Positions 1-11,301 of a stretch of 64,000 nt of DNA are shown here, piece after piece (within the stretch, counting starts at the first letter, position 1; the number at the start of each line of letters is the position of its first letter). Origin of the DNA: Caloramator sp. (lineage in GTDB: Bacteria; Bacillota; Clostridia; Clostridiales; Caloramatoraceae). Where the stretch lies: assembly GCA_026418935.1 (NCBI GenBank), contig JAOAAJ010000071.1, positions 1 through 64,000 of the forward strand, in the 5' to 3' direction. The notes under the pieces were generated by a model. The model saw only the letters and a program-made list of their open reading frames with translations. It ran no database searches and was not told where the DNA came from. The position numbers were made by a program, and so were the translations under genes.

Positions 1-768
1 ATATTGAATTTTGGTGACTATTGGGATATAGACTTGATAAGAAAATATAAAAAGCCAATTATCTATTACACAGATAAAATAAATGAGCAATACTCAATAT
101 TCTTTTCGCTCTTAAGAGAAGCAAAGGCAATTCACGACGAATGGGAGAGGGAGTATTTGAAGGGCATGGATTTTGAAAAGGCTGATAAAATAACAAAGGA
201 TTTGATTGATGGGTTAGGTTTAAAACCACTTGATATAAAAGGAAATGAAGTTCATAGATTTGCAGGTGCTATGACTCCACAAGGTCAACAGTGTTTCTAT
301 GATGTTTTAATCAAAGGTTTGAGGAATAAAATTATTATAAAAGGAAGGCCTGGTACTGGAAAGTCAACAATGACAAAGAAGGTTGCAAGGGCAGCTCTTG
401 AGGCAGGATTAGATGTTGAATTTTATCACTGTGCCTTTGACCCTTCAAGTATAGATATGATTATTATACCAGCACTAAGCTTTGTAATGTTGGATGGAAC
501 AGCACCACATGTATTTGATGCAACTGAGAATGAAAGGGTTATAGATATGTTTGATTGCATTGATAAAAATATAGTAAAAGAAGATGAAGAGCCTATAAAA
601 ACTATTGAATTAAGGTATAGGGATAAAATAAATGAAGTTAAGGAAGTTTACACACTAATTAAGAATTTACATGATGAACTTGAAAAATACTATATACAGG
701 CAACAGATTTTAGTGAAGTTGATGCATTAAGAAGACGATTAGTAGATTATTTTGTAACTTTAAAATAG
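1..768 (+). CDS. P-loop ATPase (PRK06851-like), 5' truncated by window edge
   Basis: Walker A GRPGTGKST in the translation; frame open to the window start, so N-terminal part is outside. Confidence 0.7.
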   Translation: MLNFGDYWDIDLIRKYKKPIIYYTDKINEQYSIFFSLLREAKAIHDEWEREYLKGMDFEKADKITKDLIDGLGLKPLDIKGNEVHRFAGAMTPQGQQCFYDVLIKGLRNKIIIKGRPGTGKSTMTKKVARAALEAGLDVEFYHCAFDPSSIDMIIIPALSFVMLDGTAPHVFDATENERVIDMFDCIDKNIVKEDEEPIKTIELRYRDKINEVKEVYTLIKNLHDELEKYYIQATDFSEVDALRRRLVDYFVTLK

Positions 769-789
769 AGTTAATAAGAGGTGTTATGT

Positions 790-2631
790 TTGTGTGGAAT
801 AGTTGGCTGGATAAATTTTAAAGAGAATATTAAGGACAGAATTAATGAAGTTGAAAAAATGACAAGAAAGCTAATAAAGAGAGGCCCAGATGAAGAGGGA
901 TTTTACCAAAGTAATCATATTTTATTAGGTCATAGAAGATTAGTAGTTGTTGATCCAGCTGGTGGACAGCAACCTATGATTAAGGAATGCGGTGGCAATA
1001 GATATATACTTGTATACAATGGAGAACTATATAATACAGAAGAATTAAGAGAAGAACTTAAAAGTTTAGGATATACTTTTAATTCCTATTCAGATACAGA
1101 GGTTTTGTTAACTGCATATATGCATTATAAAGAGGATTGTATAAATCATTTAAATGGTATCTTTGCTTTTGCTGTTTGGGATGAAAATAGAAATAGGCTT
1201 TTTATGGCAAGGGATCATCTGGGTGTAAAACCTCTATTTTATGTGAAACAAAATGAAGAGATTATTTTTGCATCAGAAATTAAAAGTCTTCTTGCACATT
1301 CAAAAATAAGACCTGTGTTAGATAAAGATGGACTTGAAACATTATTTGCACTTGGACCATCAAGACCTCTTGGAGATGGTATATTTAAAGGCATAAAGGA
1401 AGTACCACCAGCAAGTTTTGTGATTTTTGAGAAGGATAATTTTTTAATAAAGGAATACTGGAAACCTAAAGCATATAAAAACAAAGAAACATTAGATGAA
1501 TGTGTTGATAATGTAAAAAATTTAGTAATAGATGCAATAAATAGACAACTCTCTGCAGATGTAAAGGTTTGCACATTTTTATCTGGAGGATTAGATTCAA
1601 GTATAATATCACTTATTGCATCAAACTTCTTTAATGAAAAGGGAATTAAAATTGAAACCTTTTCGATAGATTATGAAGAAAACGAAAAGTACTTTCAAGC
1701 AAACGAGTTTATACCTAATAATGACAAAGAATATATTGATTTAATGGTTAGTAAAATAGGAAGTTTGCATAAAAATGTAGTAGTATCTCAAGAGGAACTT
1801 GTTAACTATTTAGATGAAGCAGTCTTAGCAAACGATTTGCCTGGTATGGCAGACATTGATTCATCTTTATATCTATTTTGCAGAGAAATTAGAAAGCATG
1901 CAACGGTTGCTTTATCAGGTGAATGTGCAGACGAAGTGTTTGGTGGATATCCTTGGTATTTAAAGAGAGAAGATTTAAACTATAAAGGTTTTCCTTGGCT
2001 AAAGTCTGCTGATGTTAGAAAATCTATTCTAAACAAGAATTTAAATTTAGATATAGAAAATAAGATAAATAGGTATTATAATGAGACAATTGAACAAGTG
2101 GATTATCTTGATGAAGATGATGAATTAACAAAAAGATTGAGAGAGATGTTTTGTCTAAATATTAAGTGGTTTATGATTACTCTCCTTAATAGAAAAGATA
2201 GAATGAGTATGTCAAATAGTTTAGAGGTTAGGGTGCCTTTTGCAGATTATAGACTTGTAGAATATGCCTATAATATTCCTCCAAAATTTAAATTCTGTGA
2301 TGGTAGAGAAAAGGGAATATTAAGACGTGCACTTAGAGGTATTTTGCCTGATGAAATAATCGATAGAAAAAAATCACCATATCCAAAAACCCACAATCCA
2401 ATATATACTGAACTTGTATGTAGGCATATGCTGGATATTTTATCAAATAAAAATGAACCTATACTTGATATTATAGATAAAGATTTTGTTGAATATACAG
2501 CCAATATTGGTGGCAAAAATATAAATTATAACTGGTTTGGTCAGCTTATGAGTGGTCCTCAAACATTGGCATATTTAATTCAAGTTAATACTTGGTTGAA
2601 AAAATATAATGTAGACATCGATTTAAAATAG
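790..2631 (+). CDS. asnB: Asparagine synthase (glutamine-hydrolysing)
   Basis: Class II GATase start (M)CGIVGW and SGGLDSS synthetase motif; TTG start at 790 puts Cys at position 2, with SD gaggtg upstream. Confidence 0.93.
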   Translation: MCGIVGWINFKENIKDRINEVEKMTRKLIKRGPDEEGFYQSNHILLGHRRLVVVDPAGGQQPMIKECGGNRYILVYNGELYNTEELREELKSLGYTFNSYSDTEVLLTAYMHYKEDCINHLNGIFAFAVWDENRNRLFMARDHLGVKPLFYVKQNEEIIFASEIKSLLAHSKIRPVLDKDGLETLFALGPSRPLGDGIFKGIKEVPPASFVIFEKDNFLIKEYWKPKAYKNKETLDECVDNVKNLVIDAINRQLSADVKVCTFLSGGLDSSIISLIASNFFNEKGIKIETFSIDYEENEKYFQANEFIPNNDKEYIDLMVSKIGSLHKNVVVSQEELVNYLDEAVLANDLPGMADIDSSLYLFCREIRKHATVALSGECADEVFGGYPWYLKREDLNYKGFPWLKSADVRKSILNKNLNLDIENKINRYYNETIEQVDYLDEDDELTKRLREMFCLNIKWFMITLLNRKDRMSMSNSLEVRVPFADYRLVEYAYNIPPKFKFCDGREKGILRRALRGILPDEIIDRKKSPYPKTHNPIYTELVCRHMLDILSNKNEPILDIIDKDFVEYTANIGGKNINYNWFGQLMSGPQTLAYLIQVNTWLKKYNVDIDLK

Positions 2632-2652
2632 GGGATTAAACCCCTATTTTTT
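2626..2652 (+). terminator. Intrinsic terminator after asnB
   Basis: ATAGGGG-attaaa-CCCCTAT followed by T run. Confidence 0.85.
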
Positions 2653-2718
2653 ATACATATTTAATAATTTTTATATACTACTGGACGTATAAAGTATAAA
2701 GTTATATAATTAAAATAG

Positions 2719-2732
2719 CGAACATATGTTCA
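2719..2732 (+). promoter_or_regulatory. LexA (SOS) box upstream of uvrB
   Basis: CGAACATATGTTCA, matching the Firmicutes LexA consensus CGAACRNRYGTTYC closely; lies between a TATAAT-like -10 (about 2704) and the uvrB SD. Confidence 0.85.
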
Positions 2733-2744
2733 GAGGTGAAGTTT

Positions 2745-4694
2745 ATGGGAGAATTTAAAATAGTATCAAATTTTAAGCCAACAGGAGACCAACCACAGGC
2801 TATAGATAAGCTTGTGGAGGGTATAAAAAGAGGAGATAGATGTCAAACTCTTTTGGGAGTTACAGGTTCAGGTAAAACCTTTACAATGGCTAATATTATA
2901 GAAAAAGTTCAAAAACCTACTCTTGTTATAGCACATAATAAAACTTTAGCAGCACAGCTTTGTAGTGAGTTTAAAGAATTTTTTCCTGAAAATGCGGTTG
3001 AATATTTTGTTAGTTATTATGATTACTATCAACCAGAAGCGTATGTACCGCATACAGATACCTATATAGAAAAGGATGCATCTATAAACGATGAAATAGA
3101 TAAATTAAGACACTCAGCAACTTCAGCTCTTTTTGAAAAAAGGGATGTAATAATTGTTGCAAGTGTTTCCTGTATATACGGTCTTGGAGACCCAAATGAG
3201 TATAGAGACCTTGTTGTCTCTTTAAGAGTAGGTATGGAAAAGGATAGGGATGAAGTTATAAGAAGACTTGTAGATATACAGTATCAGAGAAATGATATAA
3301 ACTTCATAAGAGGTACCTTTAGGGTTAGAGGGGATGTGCTTGAAATTTTTCCAGCCTCCCAATCAGAAAAGGCTATAAGGGTTGAATTTTTCGGTGATGA
3401 GATAGACAGAATAACCGAAATTGATGTATTAACTGGAGAAATCTTGGGAGAGAGAAAACACATTTCTATTTTTCCTGCATCCCACTATGCAGCTTCAAGA
3501 GAAAAGATTGAAAAGGCAATAGAGGGAATAGAGAAGGAATTAGAGGAGAGATATAATGAACTGATACAGCAGGAGAGACTTCTTGAAGCTCAAAGATTAA
3601 AGCAAAGAACTAATTATGATATAGAAATGCTTAGGGAAGTTGGATATTGTAATGGTATTGAAAATTATTCAAGACACTTTGATGGAAGACAAAAGGGAGA
3701 GCCACCATATACACTCCTTGATTATTTTCCTGATGATTTCTTAATTTTTATAGATGAATCCCACGTTACACTTCCACAACTTCGAGCTATGTATGCAGGC
3801 GATAAGTCAAGGAAGGACAATCTTGTTGAATATGGTTTTAGGCTTCCTTGTGCCTATGATAATAGACCACTTAAGTTTGAGGAGTTTGAAAAGAAAATAA
3901 ACCAAGTTTTATTTGTAAGTGCAACACCTTCACAATATGAAATAGAAAACTCAACTCAGGTTGTGGAACAGATTATAAGGCCAACGGGACTGCTTGACCC
4001 AGAGATAGTAGTAAAACCTATAAAAGGTCAAATAGACGATTTGATAGGAGAGATTAAATCAACAATTTCAAGGGGATTTAGAGTTTTGGTTACGACTTTA
4101 ACTAAGAAGATGGCTGAAGATTTAACTGAATATCTAAAGGATGTTGGTATAAGGGTTAGATACCTACATTCAGATATAGATACTCTTGAGAGAATGAGGA
4201 TTATTAGGGATTTAAGAAAAGGAGAATTTGATGTATTAGTAGGAATAAACCTCTTAAGGGAGGGGCTTGATATACCAGAGGTTGCCCTTGTTGCAATACT
4301 TGATGCAGATAAAGAAGGTTTCTTGCGTTCAGAAACATCACTTATACAAACAATAGGTAGAGCAGCAAGAAATGCAGAAAGTAAGGTTATAATGTATGCT
4401 GATAAAATGACAGACTCTATGAAAAGAGCAATTGATGAAACAAATAGAAGAAGAAAGATACAAATGGAGTATAATAAGAAACATGGTATAGTACCAAAGA
4501 CTGTTGTTAAGCCTGTATATGAAATTATTGAGGCAACTAAGGTTGCTGAAGATAAAGAAATTTACAAAGCAGAGGATAAGGATTTACTAATTAGAACATT
4601 AGAAGAAATGATGCTTGAGGCAGCTAAAAATCTTGAATTTGAAAGGGCAGCAGAACTCAGAGACAAGATATATAAACTTAAAGGAATATCATAA
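2745..4694 (+). CDS. uvrB: Excinuclease ABC subunit B
   Basis: [27 protein letters not shown], helicase motifs, C-terminal UVR domain; ATG 2745 follows SD gaggtg. Confidence 0.97.
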   Translation: MGEFKIVSNFKPTGDQPQAIDKLVEGIKRGDRCQTLLGVTGSGKTFTMANIIEKVQKPTLVIAHNKTLAAQLCSEFKEFFPENAVEYFVSYYDYYQPEAYVPHTDTYIEKDASINDEIDKLRHSATSALFEKRDVIIVASVSCIYGLGDPNEYRDLVVSLRVGMEKDRDEVIRRLVDIQYQRNDINFIRGTFRVRGDVLEIFPASQSEKAIRVEFFGDEIDRITEIDVLTGEILGERKHISIFPASHYAASREKIEKAIEGIEKELEERYNELIQQERLLEAQRLKQRTNYDIEMLREVGYCNGIENYSRHFDGRQKGEPPYTLLDYFPDDFLIFIDESHVTLPQLRAMYAGDKSRKDNLVEYGFRLPCAYDNRPLKFEEFEKKINQVLFVSATPSQYEIENSTQVVEQIIRPTGLLDPEIVVKPIKGQIDDLIGEIKSTISRGFRVLVTTLTKKMAEDLTEYLKDVGIRVRYLHSDIDTLERMRIIRDLRKGEFDVLVGINLLREGLDIPEVALVAILDADKEGFLRSETSLIQTIGRAARNAESKVIMYADKMTDSMKRAIDETNRRRKIQMEYNKKHGIVPKTVVKPVYEIIEATKVAEDKEIYKAEDKDLLIRTLEEMMLEAAKNLEFERAAELRDKIYKLKGIS

Positions 4695-4822
4695 CATATT
4701 TGGGTACATAGTGTTGTGTAAGTTTTTTATTACCTTTGTACCCGTATTATGCTTAATTATTTATAATTAATTATATAGAATTTAAATTTTAATTATGTAT
4801 TAGAAGAACAAGAGGTGAAAAG

Positions 4823-7636
4823 ATGGCAGTAGATAAAATAATTATAAAAGGAGCAAGAGAACACAATCTAAAAAATATAGATGTTGAAATTCCAAGAAAT
4901 AAATTTGTGGTATTAACAGGACTTTCAGGTTCGGGTAAGTCTTCTCTTGCCTTTGATACAATATATGCAGAGGGACAAAGAAGATATGTAGAATCTCTTT
5001 CTGCCTATGCAAGACAGTTTTTAGGACAGATGAATAAGCCTGATGTTGATTATATAGAGGGGCTATCTCCAGCAATATCTATAGACCAAAAGACTACAAG
5101 CAAAAACCCTCGTTCAACTGTTGGGACAGTTACTGAAATATATGACTATTTAAGGCTTTTATATGCAAGAATTGGTAAACCTCATTGTCCAAAATGTGGT
5201 AGAGAAATAACAAAGATGAGTATAGACCAAATTGTAGAAAGAGTTTTACAGCTTGAGGAAAGAACAAAAATACAGGTGTTAGCACCTGTTGTTAGAGGTA
5301 GAAAGGGGGAACATACAAAGCTATTTGAAAAGATAAAGAAGGATGGATTTGTAAGAGTTAGGGTTGACGGAACAGTTTATGATATAAATGATGAAATAAA
5401 GCTTGAAAAGAATAAAAAGCATAATATAGAAGTGGTAGTAGATAGAATTGTAATTAAGGAAGGAATAAAATCAAGGATTGCAGATTCAATTGAAACAGCA
5501 CTAAAACTTTCAGAGGGACTTGTAATTATAGATGTAATAGATAAAGAGGAAATGCTCTTTAGTGAAAACTTTGCCTGCCCTGATTGTAATATAAGCTTAG
5601 GTGAGATAGCTCCAAGAATGTTTTCCTTTAACAGCCCCTTTGGTAAATGTGATGTCTGTGATGGTTTAGGTTCGCTTATGGAGATAAGTCCAAGCCTTGT
5701 AATAAAGGATATGGAGCTCTCTATAAATGAAGGTGCTATAAAGCCTTGGGGTGAGCTTAGGGATGATACATGGACGTATTCAATACTTTATGGACTTTCA
5801 AAACATTATGGATTTAGTCTTGATGAACCACTAAAGAATTTACCTAAGGATATATTAAATATACTTCTTTACGGAAACAATGGCGAAAAGTTTATGGTTA
5901 GCTTCGAGAGGGAATATGGAAAAGGAGAGATGATGTACAGCTTTGAGGGTGTAATTCCAAACCTTCAAAGAAGATATAAGGAGACTAATTCAGAATATAT
6001 TAGAAACGAAATAGAAGGATATATGGAGTTTAAAACCTGCCCAAAATGTAAAGGGGCAAGGCTTAAGGAGGAGAGTTTATCCGTAACTATAGGTGGACTC
6101 TCTATAGATAAATTCTGTGATATGTCTATAAAGAAGGAACTTGAGTTTATAGAAAATCTTAATCTGACAGAGAAGGAGGAAAAGATTGCCCACCAAATTT
6201 TAAAGGAGATAAAGGCAAGATTGTCTTTTCTTATAAATGTTGGATTAGATTATTTAACACTATCAAGAGCAGCTTCAACCTTATCAGGTGGTGAGTCTCA
6301 AAGAATAAGACTTGCAACACAGATAGGTTCAAGTCTTGTAGGTGTTTTATATATTCTTGATGAGCCAAGCATAGGTCTTCATCAAAGAGATAATGACAGA
6401 CTACTTGCCACATTAAAACATCTTAGGGATTTGGGTAATACATTAATAGTAGTAGAACACGATGAAGATACAATAAGAGCAGCAGACCATATTATCGATA
6501 TTGGACCTGGTGCTGGAACACATGGTGGTAGAATTGTGGCACAGGGAACTCCTGATGAGATAGCAGCAGATGAAAGTTCAATAACAGGGCAATATTTATC
6601 AGGAAGAAAAAAGATTGAAGTTCCAGAAAAACGAAGAGAGCCTAAGGGATATATTGAAGTTGTAGGTGCAGCAGAAAATAATTTAAAAAATATAAATGTT
6701 AAATTTCCACTTGGTGTATTTACTTGTGTAACTGGTGTTTCTGGTTCAGGGAAAAGTACTCTTGTAAATGAAATTCTATATAAAGGAGCAGCAAAGAGAA
6801 TATTAAACATAAAAGATACTCCAGGAAAACATAAGGATATCTTAGGACTTGAGCAGATTGATAAGATAATAGATATTGACCAATCACCAATAGGCAGAAC
6901 ACCGCGTTCCAATCCAGCAACCTACACAGGAGTTTTTGATTATATAAGGGAGGTGTTTGCACAAACTCCAGAGGCTAAAATGAGGGGATATAAACCTGGT
7001 AGGTTTAGCTTTAATGTAAAAGGTGGACGTTGTGAGGCTTGTTCAGGGGATGGAATAATTAAAATAGAAATGCAGTTTTTATCCGATGTTTATATACCTT
7101 GTGAAGTTTGCAAGGGCAAAAGATATAATAGTGAAACTTTGGAGGTAAAGTATAAAGGCAAAAATATTGCAGAAGTCCTTGATATGACAGTAGAGGAGGC
7201 ATTAGAATTCTTTGAAAATATACCAAGAATAAAGAATAAACTTCAAACACTCTATGATGTTGGATTATCCTATATTAAACTTGGTCAGCCTTCAACACAG
7301 CTGTCAGGTGGAGAAGCACAAAGAATTAAACTTGCCTATGAACTATCCAAAAGAAGTACTGGAAGGACTTTATATATTTTAGATGAACCAACAACAGGAC
7401 TTCATATTGAAGATGTAAGAAGACTGATTGAAATAATACAGAGGTTGACTGATTCAGGTAATACTGTTGTTGTTATTGAACACAATCTTGACGTCATTAA
7501 ATGTGCTGATTATATAATAGATTTAGGTCCAGAGGGTGGAGATTTAGGAGGAACAATTATTGCTGAGGGAACACCAGAGGAAATTATAAAAGTTAAAAAA
7601 TCATATACTGGAATGTATTTAAAGAAATATTTATAA
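4823..7636 (+). CDS. uvrA: Excinuclease ABC subunit A
   Basis: Two ABC ATPase halves ([45 protein letters not shown]), zinc-finger CxxC pairs. Confidence 0.97.
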   Translation: MAVDKIIIKGAREHNLKNIDVEIPRNKFVVLTGLSGSGKSSLAFDTIYAEGQRRYVESLSAYARQFLGQMNKPDVDYIEGLSPAISIDQKTTSKNPRSTVGTVTEIYDYLRLLYARIGKPHCPKCGREITKMSIDQIVERVLQLEERTKIQVLAPVVRGRKGEHTKLFEKIKKDGFVRVRVDGTVYDINDEIKLEKNKKHNIEVVVDRIVIKEGIKSRIADSIETALKLSEGLVIIDVIDKEEMLFSENFACPDCNISLGEIAPRMFSFNSPFGKCDVCDGLGSLMEISPSLVIKDMELSINEGAIKPWGELRDDTWTYSILYGLSKHYGFSLDEPLKNLPKDILNILLYGNNGEKFMVSFEREYGKGEMMYSFEGVIPNLQRRYKETNSEYIRNEIEGYMEFKTCPKCKGARLKEESLSVTIGGLSIDKFCDMSIKKELEFIENLNLTEKEEKIAHQILKEIKARLSFLINVGLDYLTLSRAASTLSGGESQRIRLATQIGSSLVGVLYILDEPSIGLHQRDNDRLLATLKHLRDLGNTLIVVEHDEDTIRAADHIIDIGPGAGTHGGRIVAQGTPDEIAADESSITGQYLSGRKKIEVPEKRREPKGYIEVVGAAENNLKNINVKFPLGVFTCVTGVSGSGKSTLVNEILYKGAAKRILNIKDTPGKHKDILGLEQIDKIIDIDQSPIGRTPRSNPATYTGVFDYIREVFAQTPEAKMRGYKPGRFSFNVKGGRCEACSGDGIIKIEMQFLSDVYIPCEVCKGKRYNSETLEVKYKGKNIAEVLDMTVEEALEFFENIPRIKNKLQTLYDVGLSYIKLGQPSTQLSGGEAQRIKLAYELSKRSTGRTLYILDEPTTGLHIEDVRRLIEIIQRLTDSGNTVVVIEHNLDVIKCADYIIDLGPEGGDLGGTIIAEGTPEEIIKVKKSYTGMYLKKYL

Positions 7637-7661
7637 AGAGGAAGTTCATCTTCCTCTTTAT
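7633..7661 (+). terminator. Hairpin after uvrA
   Basis: 12-bp perfect stem ATAAAGAGGAAG/CTTCCTCTTTAT; no strong T run. Confidence 0.6.
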
Positions 7662-7678
7662 ATTTGGGAGGGGTTTTT

Positions 7679-8260
7679 ATGAAAAAAGTAAGAAGATTAA
7701 TGCGTATTTTAATTTCTGCTTGTGTTTTAATATATTTATTTCTTTTATCATTGGTAGTTGGTTTTGGTTTAACAAGTAGTGAAAAAAAGGCAGATTGTGC
7801 AATAGTGCTTGGATGTAGGGTTTATGGAGAAGTGATGAGCCCCTTTTTAAGAGAAAGGACAGATGAGGGATTAAGAATTTTAAAAAAAGATAAGGTTAAG
7901 TATATAATTGTATCAGGTGGGAAAGGACAAGGTGAAAGTATAGAGGAAGCAGAGGCAATGAAGGAGTACTTGCTATCAAAGGGAATTTCTGAAGATAAAA
8001 TTTTAGTTGAAAATAGCTCAAAAAATACATATGAAAATTTGAAATACAGCAAAGAAATAATGGAGATTAAAAATTTAAAATCAGCTGTTATTGTTTCAAA
8101 TAAGTTTCATCTATTACGTTCAATGTTAGTTGCAAAGAAGTTAGGAATTGAAGCCTCTTATCAAGGAGTTTTTGTTAAAAATCACATCTATGATGAAATT
8201 TATGGTTATTTAAGGGAACCTCTTGCTATTATTAAATATTTTGTAAAATTATATATTTAA
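7679..8260 (+). CDS. YdcF/SanA-like DUF218 membrane protein
   Basis: DCAIVLGCRVYG...SGGKGQGE.S.EA..M..YL pattern; N-terminal TM helix; ATG 7679 after SD gggagggg. Confidence 0.85.
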   Translation: MKKVRRLMRILISACVLIYLFLLSLVVGFGLTSSEKKADCAIVLGCRVYGEVMSPFLRERTDEGLRILKKDKVKYIIVSGGKGQGESIEEAEAMKEYLLSKGISEDKILVENSSKNTYENLKYSKEIMEIKNLKSAVIVSNKFHLLRSMLVAKKLGIEASYQGVFVKNHIYDEIYGYLREPLAIIKYFVKLYI

Positions 8261-8315
8261 AAAAATTAAAAAATTTATTATAATTATGTTAAGGAAGTGA
8301 TTTGGGGGAAGTGTT

Positions 8316-10730
8316 ATGAGTATTTATAGTGAAATTTATGATTTGTCAAAGGAGCCAATATTCTTTATATCTCCTAATATTGATATTAAATTTCATATTA
8401 TAACGCAAAATAGAGATGTTTTAAATAAAAGATATAGAAATTTATTAGAGTATAATGATGTTATTAAAGAATATTCTATATTTAGTATTGATTACTTAAT
8501 TAAAAGGATGATTAGTTATTTAAATAACAGAGAATCTTCCATAAATTACTTTGATGAAATAGAAAAAAACATTGAAAATTTTGAAGGTAAACACCTTTTT
8601 TACATAAATGCCTTTTTATCATTTTATTATTTTGATACAAACAATTATGAAATGGCAGAACAATATTTAAAATATGCTCTCAACTACATTAAAAAGAATG
8701 AGTGTACAGATTATGAAAAAATGTGTATATATTCTTTAACTGCAAATTTTCTACAAAAGACAAAGGATATATTTATTAGTGGTTCCGAGGCATATTTTTT
8801 AAAGGCATTAAAGCTTGTAAGAGGAGTGGACAAGCTTGCAGAAATTGCCATATTAAATGGAGTTTCTTATCACTACCACAATATTGAAAGAATTGATGAT
8901 GCTATTAAATATATTAACAAGGCTCTTGTTATAGCAGAAGAGATAAATATTCCAGATGTTGTTTTTTCAACCTTTAAAAATGCTGGAATCATTTATATTA
9001 CAAAGGGAGATTTTGAAAGAGCGTCCTTTTACTTTGAGAAAGCTATTGGATGTATTGAACATATTGATGATAAAATGGAATATATTAAACTATTAAATAC
9101 CTTAGGATATGTTGAATTTCTAAAAGGAGAATTTAGGTCATCAATTAACACTTTTAAAAGAGCAATTAACATATTAACAAACCTTAGCAATGTAACAAAA
9201 ATATTAGATGAGTCCGTTAAAACATTTGATAATATTGCTTTAACGTGTAAGTTCTTAGGAGATATTGAGGCTTCAATATATTTGCAGGAATTAAGTAAGG
9301 AGATACTTGAGAATATTAATTATATAAACAGAGTTAATGAAGTACATAACTTGAGTAAAGTATATACTGATTTAGGAATTGATTATCTGATATATAGAAA
9401 TGATATTAATAAGGCAGAGTATTATTTAAATTTGGCATATAAATATACAGATGAAAATGAACATTATATAAAAAGAAGCAAAAAATTGCTTTTAGATTCA
9501 TTGATAAATAGAAATCAAGAAGGGCTCGACTTATTCCATAAAACTATTGATTTGCTAATTGAAAAGGGTAATGATAATTTATATGTTCAAATTATACTAA
9601 TGGAATTTTTAATTTATTATTATAGTTTATTTAATGACGAATCTAAATTAAAAGTTGCAGAAAGTATCGCAGAAAGATATGGTTTAGAAAAACAATTTAT
9701 TTCTCTTAAGAAATGTATTTTAGAAAATTATAGAGAGGAAGAGTTTAACGTTTCATTATATCCATTAAATTTCTTTAGATTACTTTCACTACAAAGAAAA
9801 CAAATACTTCTTGAAACAAAAAAAAGTAGAGATTATGAAATTTTCGAAGAGTTGTCCTTTAGTATATCAGGATGCCAAAATGTTGAGGATTTATTTAAAA
9901 CTGCTTCGGATGTGCTAAACAAATTTTTCCTTTCTAAATGTTTATTAGTCTTTTCTTATAATGCAGAAGATGTGTCTATTATTTATAGTGACAGTGATTT
10001 GAAACAAGATGGAAGAGGCTTCATAACAAACTTAATTGATAATTTTAGATTAGATAGTGGAATAATAAATTTAAATAATGAATGTACAAAATCCTGTATT
10101 GTTTCAAAGATAATGGATGATGAAGGTTTATACTATTTTATTCTATGTAATGATTCTAAAAGCGATTGGTATTTTAACAAAGAACAAATAAAGACCTTTA
10201 ATCTTCTTGTAAATAATATGTTTTTGAAATATAAAAATATTTGTCAACTTGAAACAATAAAACAGAGCGTAGTGACAGATTACATGACAGGATTAAAAAA
10301 TGCAGCATATTATAATAAAAGAGTTAAGGAATTAATATATAAGTATGACAAATATAATACAGAATTTGGCATGGCTCTTATTGATTTAAATAAGTTTAAA
10401 CAGATTAATGATAAGTTTGGACATGAGGCAGGAGATAATGCAATAAAACATTTTGCTAAAATATTAAAAAATGAGATACAAAATACAGCTGAAATTATAC
10501 GTTATGGAGGAGATGAATTTATCTTACTTTTTGAAGGGGATTATAAAATAGTTGAAGCATTGATTTATAAAGTAAAATTGAGTTTAAAAGACAATCCACT
10601 CTATATAGACAATGTAAAAATAATTTTAGATTTTTCTTATGGTATTGAGATGTATCACGGTCAAGGAGAAGCAAATCTATTTAAAAATACAGATTTTAAG
10701 ATGTATAAAGATAAAAATAAAGTATTATAA
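8316..10730 (+). CDS. TPR-repeat protein with C-terminal GGDEF (diguanylate cyclase) domain
   Basis: Multiple TPR-like repeats, then DYMTGLKNAAYY...LIDLNKFKQINDKFGHEAGD...RYGGDEF. Confidence 0.88.
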   Translation: MSIYSEIYDLSKEPIFFISPNIDIKFHIITQNRDVLNKRYRNLLEYNDVIKEYSIFSIDYLIKRMISYLNNRESSINYFDEIEKNIENFEGKHLFYINAFLSFYYFDTNNYEMAEQYLKYALNYIKKNECTDYEKMCIYSLTANFLQKTKDIFISGSEAYFLKALKLVRGVDKLAEIAILNGVSYHYHNIERIDDAIKYINKALVIAEEINIPDVVFSTFKNAGIIYITKGDFERASFYFEKAIGCIEHIDDKMEYIKLLNTLGYVEFLKGEFRSSINTFKRAINILTNLSNVTKILDESVKTFDNIALTCKFLGDIEASIYLQELSKEILENINYINRVNEVHNLSKVYTDLGIDYLIYRNDINKAEYYLNLAYKYTDENEHYIKRSKKLLLDSLINRNQEGLDLFHKTIDLLIEKGNDNLYVQIILMEFLIYYYSLFNDESKLKVAESIAERYGLEKQFISLKKCILENYREEEFNVSLYPLNFFRLLSLQRKQILLETKKSRDYEIFEELSFSISGCQNVEDLFKTASDVLNKFFLSKCLLVFSYNAEDVSIIYSDSDLKQDGRGFITNLIDNFRLDSGIINLNNECTKSCIVSKIMDDEGLYYFILCNDSKSDWYFNKEQIKTFNLLVNNMFLKYKNICQLETIKQSVVTDYMTGLKNAAYYNKRVKELIYKYDKYNTEFGMALIDLNKFKQINDKFGHEAGDNAIKHFAKILKNEIQNTAEIIRYGGDEFILLFEGDYKIVEALIYKVKLSLKDNPLYIDNVKIILDFSYGIEMYHGQGEANLFKNTDFKMYKDKNKVL

Positions 10731-10740
10731 ATCACAAATC

Positions 10741-10776
10741 AAGTAAAAAAGGTGCGTGGCACCTTTTTACTTTTTT
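10741..10776 (+). terminator. Intrinsic terminator
   Basis: AAGTAAAAAAGGTGC-gtg-GCACCTTTTTACTTTTTT. Confidence 0.88.
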
Positions 10777-10872
10777 ATGGATTATTGAAATAAACTTTAA
10801 CGATAGATATTTATTTTGTGTTAAAATGAGAATATATGGTATAATATTTAAAAATAATTATGAGGTGTTGAT

Positions 10873-11292
10873 ATGGTTAGATATGTTTCAACAGCATTAA
10901 AATTTATAATAATAGCAATTATATATGTAATTATTTTTAGAATTATAAGGCTAATGTATATAGATTTAAAGAGAAAAGGACAATTAAAGGAGGATATGGA
11001 TTTAGCTCTTGAAGTACTTGATGCTCCAGAAAATATTAACATTTCAAGGGGAAGCATTTATCCAATAAGGGATAGTATAACAATAGGAAGAAAGGAAGAT
11101 AATGCAATTGTAATTGAAGATGCGTATGTATCTAATTATCATGCAAGAATTATATTAGAGGATGATATTTATATAAAGGATTTAGATAGTACAAATGGTA
11201 CTTATGTAAATGGTAAAAGAGTTGTTAGACTTACAAAAATATCAGAAGGAGATTTAATTGAAATAGGTAGAATTACATTTAAAGTAATATAG
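10873..11292 (+). CDS. FHA domain protein with N-terminal TM helix
   Basis: ITIGRKEDNAIVIEDAYVSNYHARI...DLDSTNGTYVNGKRV. Confidence 0.92.
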   Translation: MVRYVSTALKFIIIAIIYVIIFRIIRLMYIDLKRKGQLKEDMDLALEVLDAPENINISRGSIYPIRDSITIGRKEDNAIVIEDAYVSNYHARIILEDDIYIKDLDSTNGTYVNGKRVVRLTKISEGDLIEIGRITFKVI

Positions 11293-11301
11293 AGGTGTAA
11301 A

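Noticed and set aside
1239-1574. Antisense ORF within asnB (and similar ones at 2268-2516, 10848-11057, 11781-11969)
   Set aside because: No SD, low-complexity composition mirroring the sense codons, no recognisable domain
4702-4743. GGGTACA/TGTACCC repeat between uvrB and uvrA
   Set aside because: Only 7 bp with a 28-nt loop; not distinguishable from chance
6382-6912. 176-aa antisense ORF within uvrA
   Set aside because: Sense strand encodes conserved UvrA ATPase motifs; the antisense product is compositionally biased and lacks a known family
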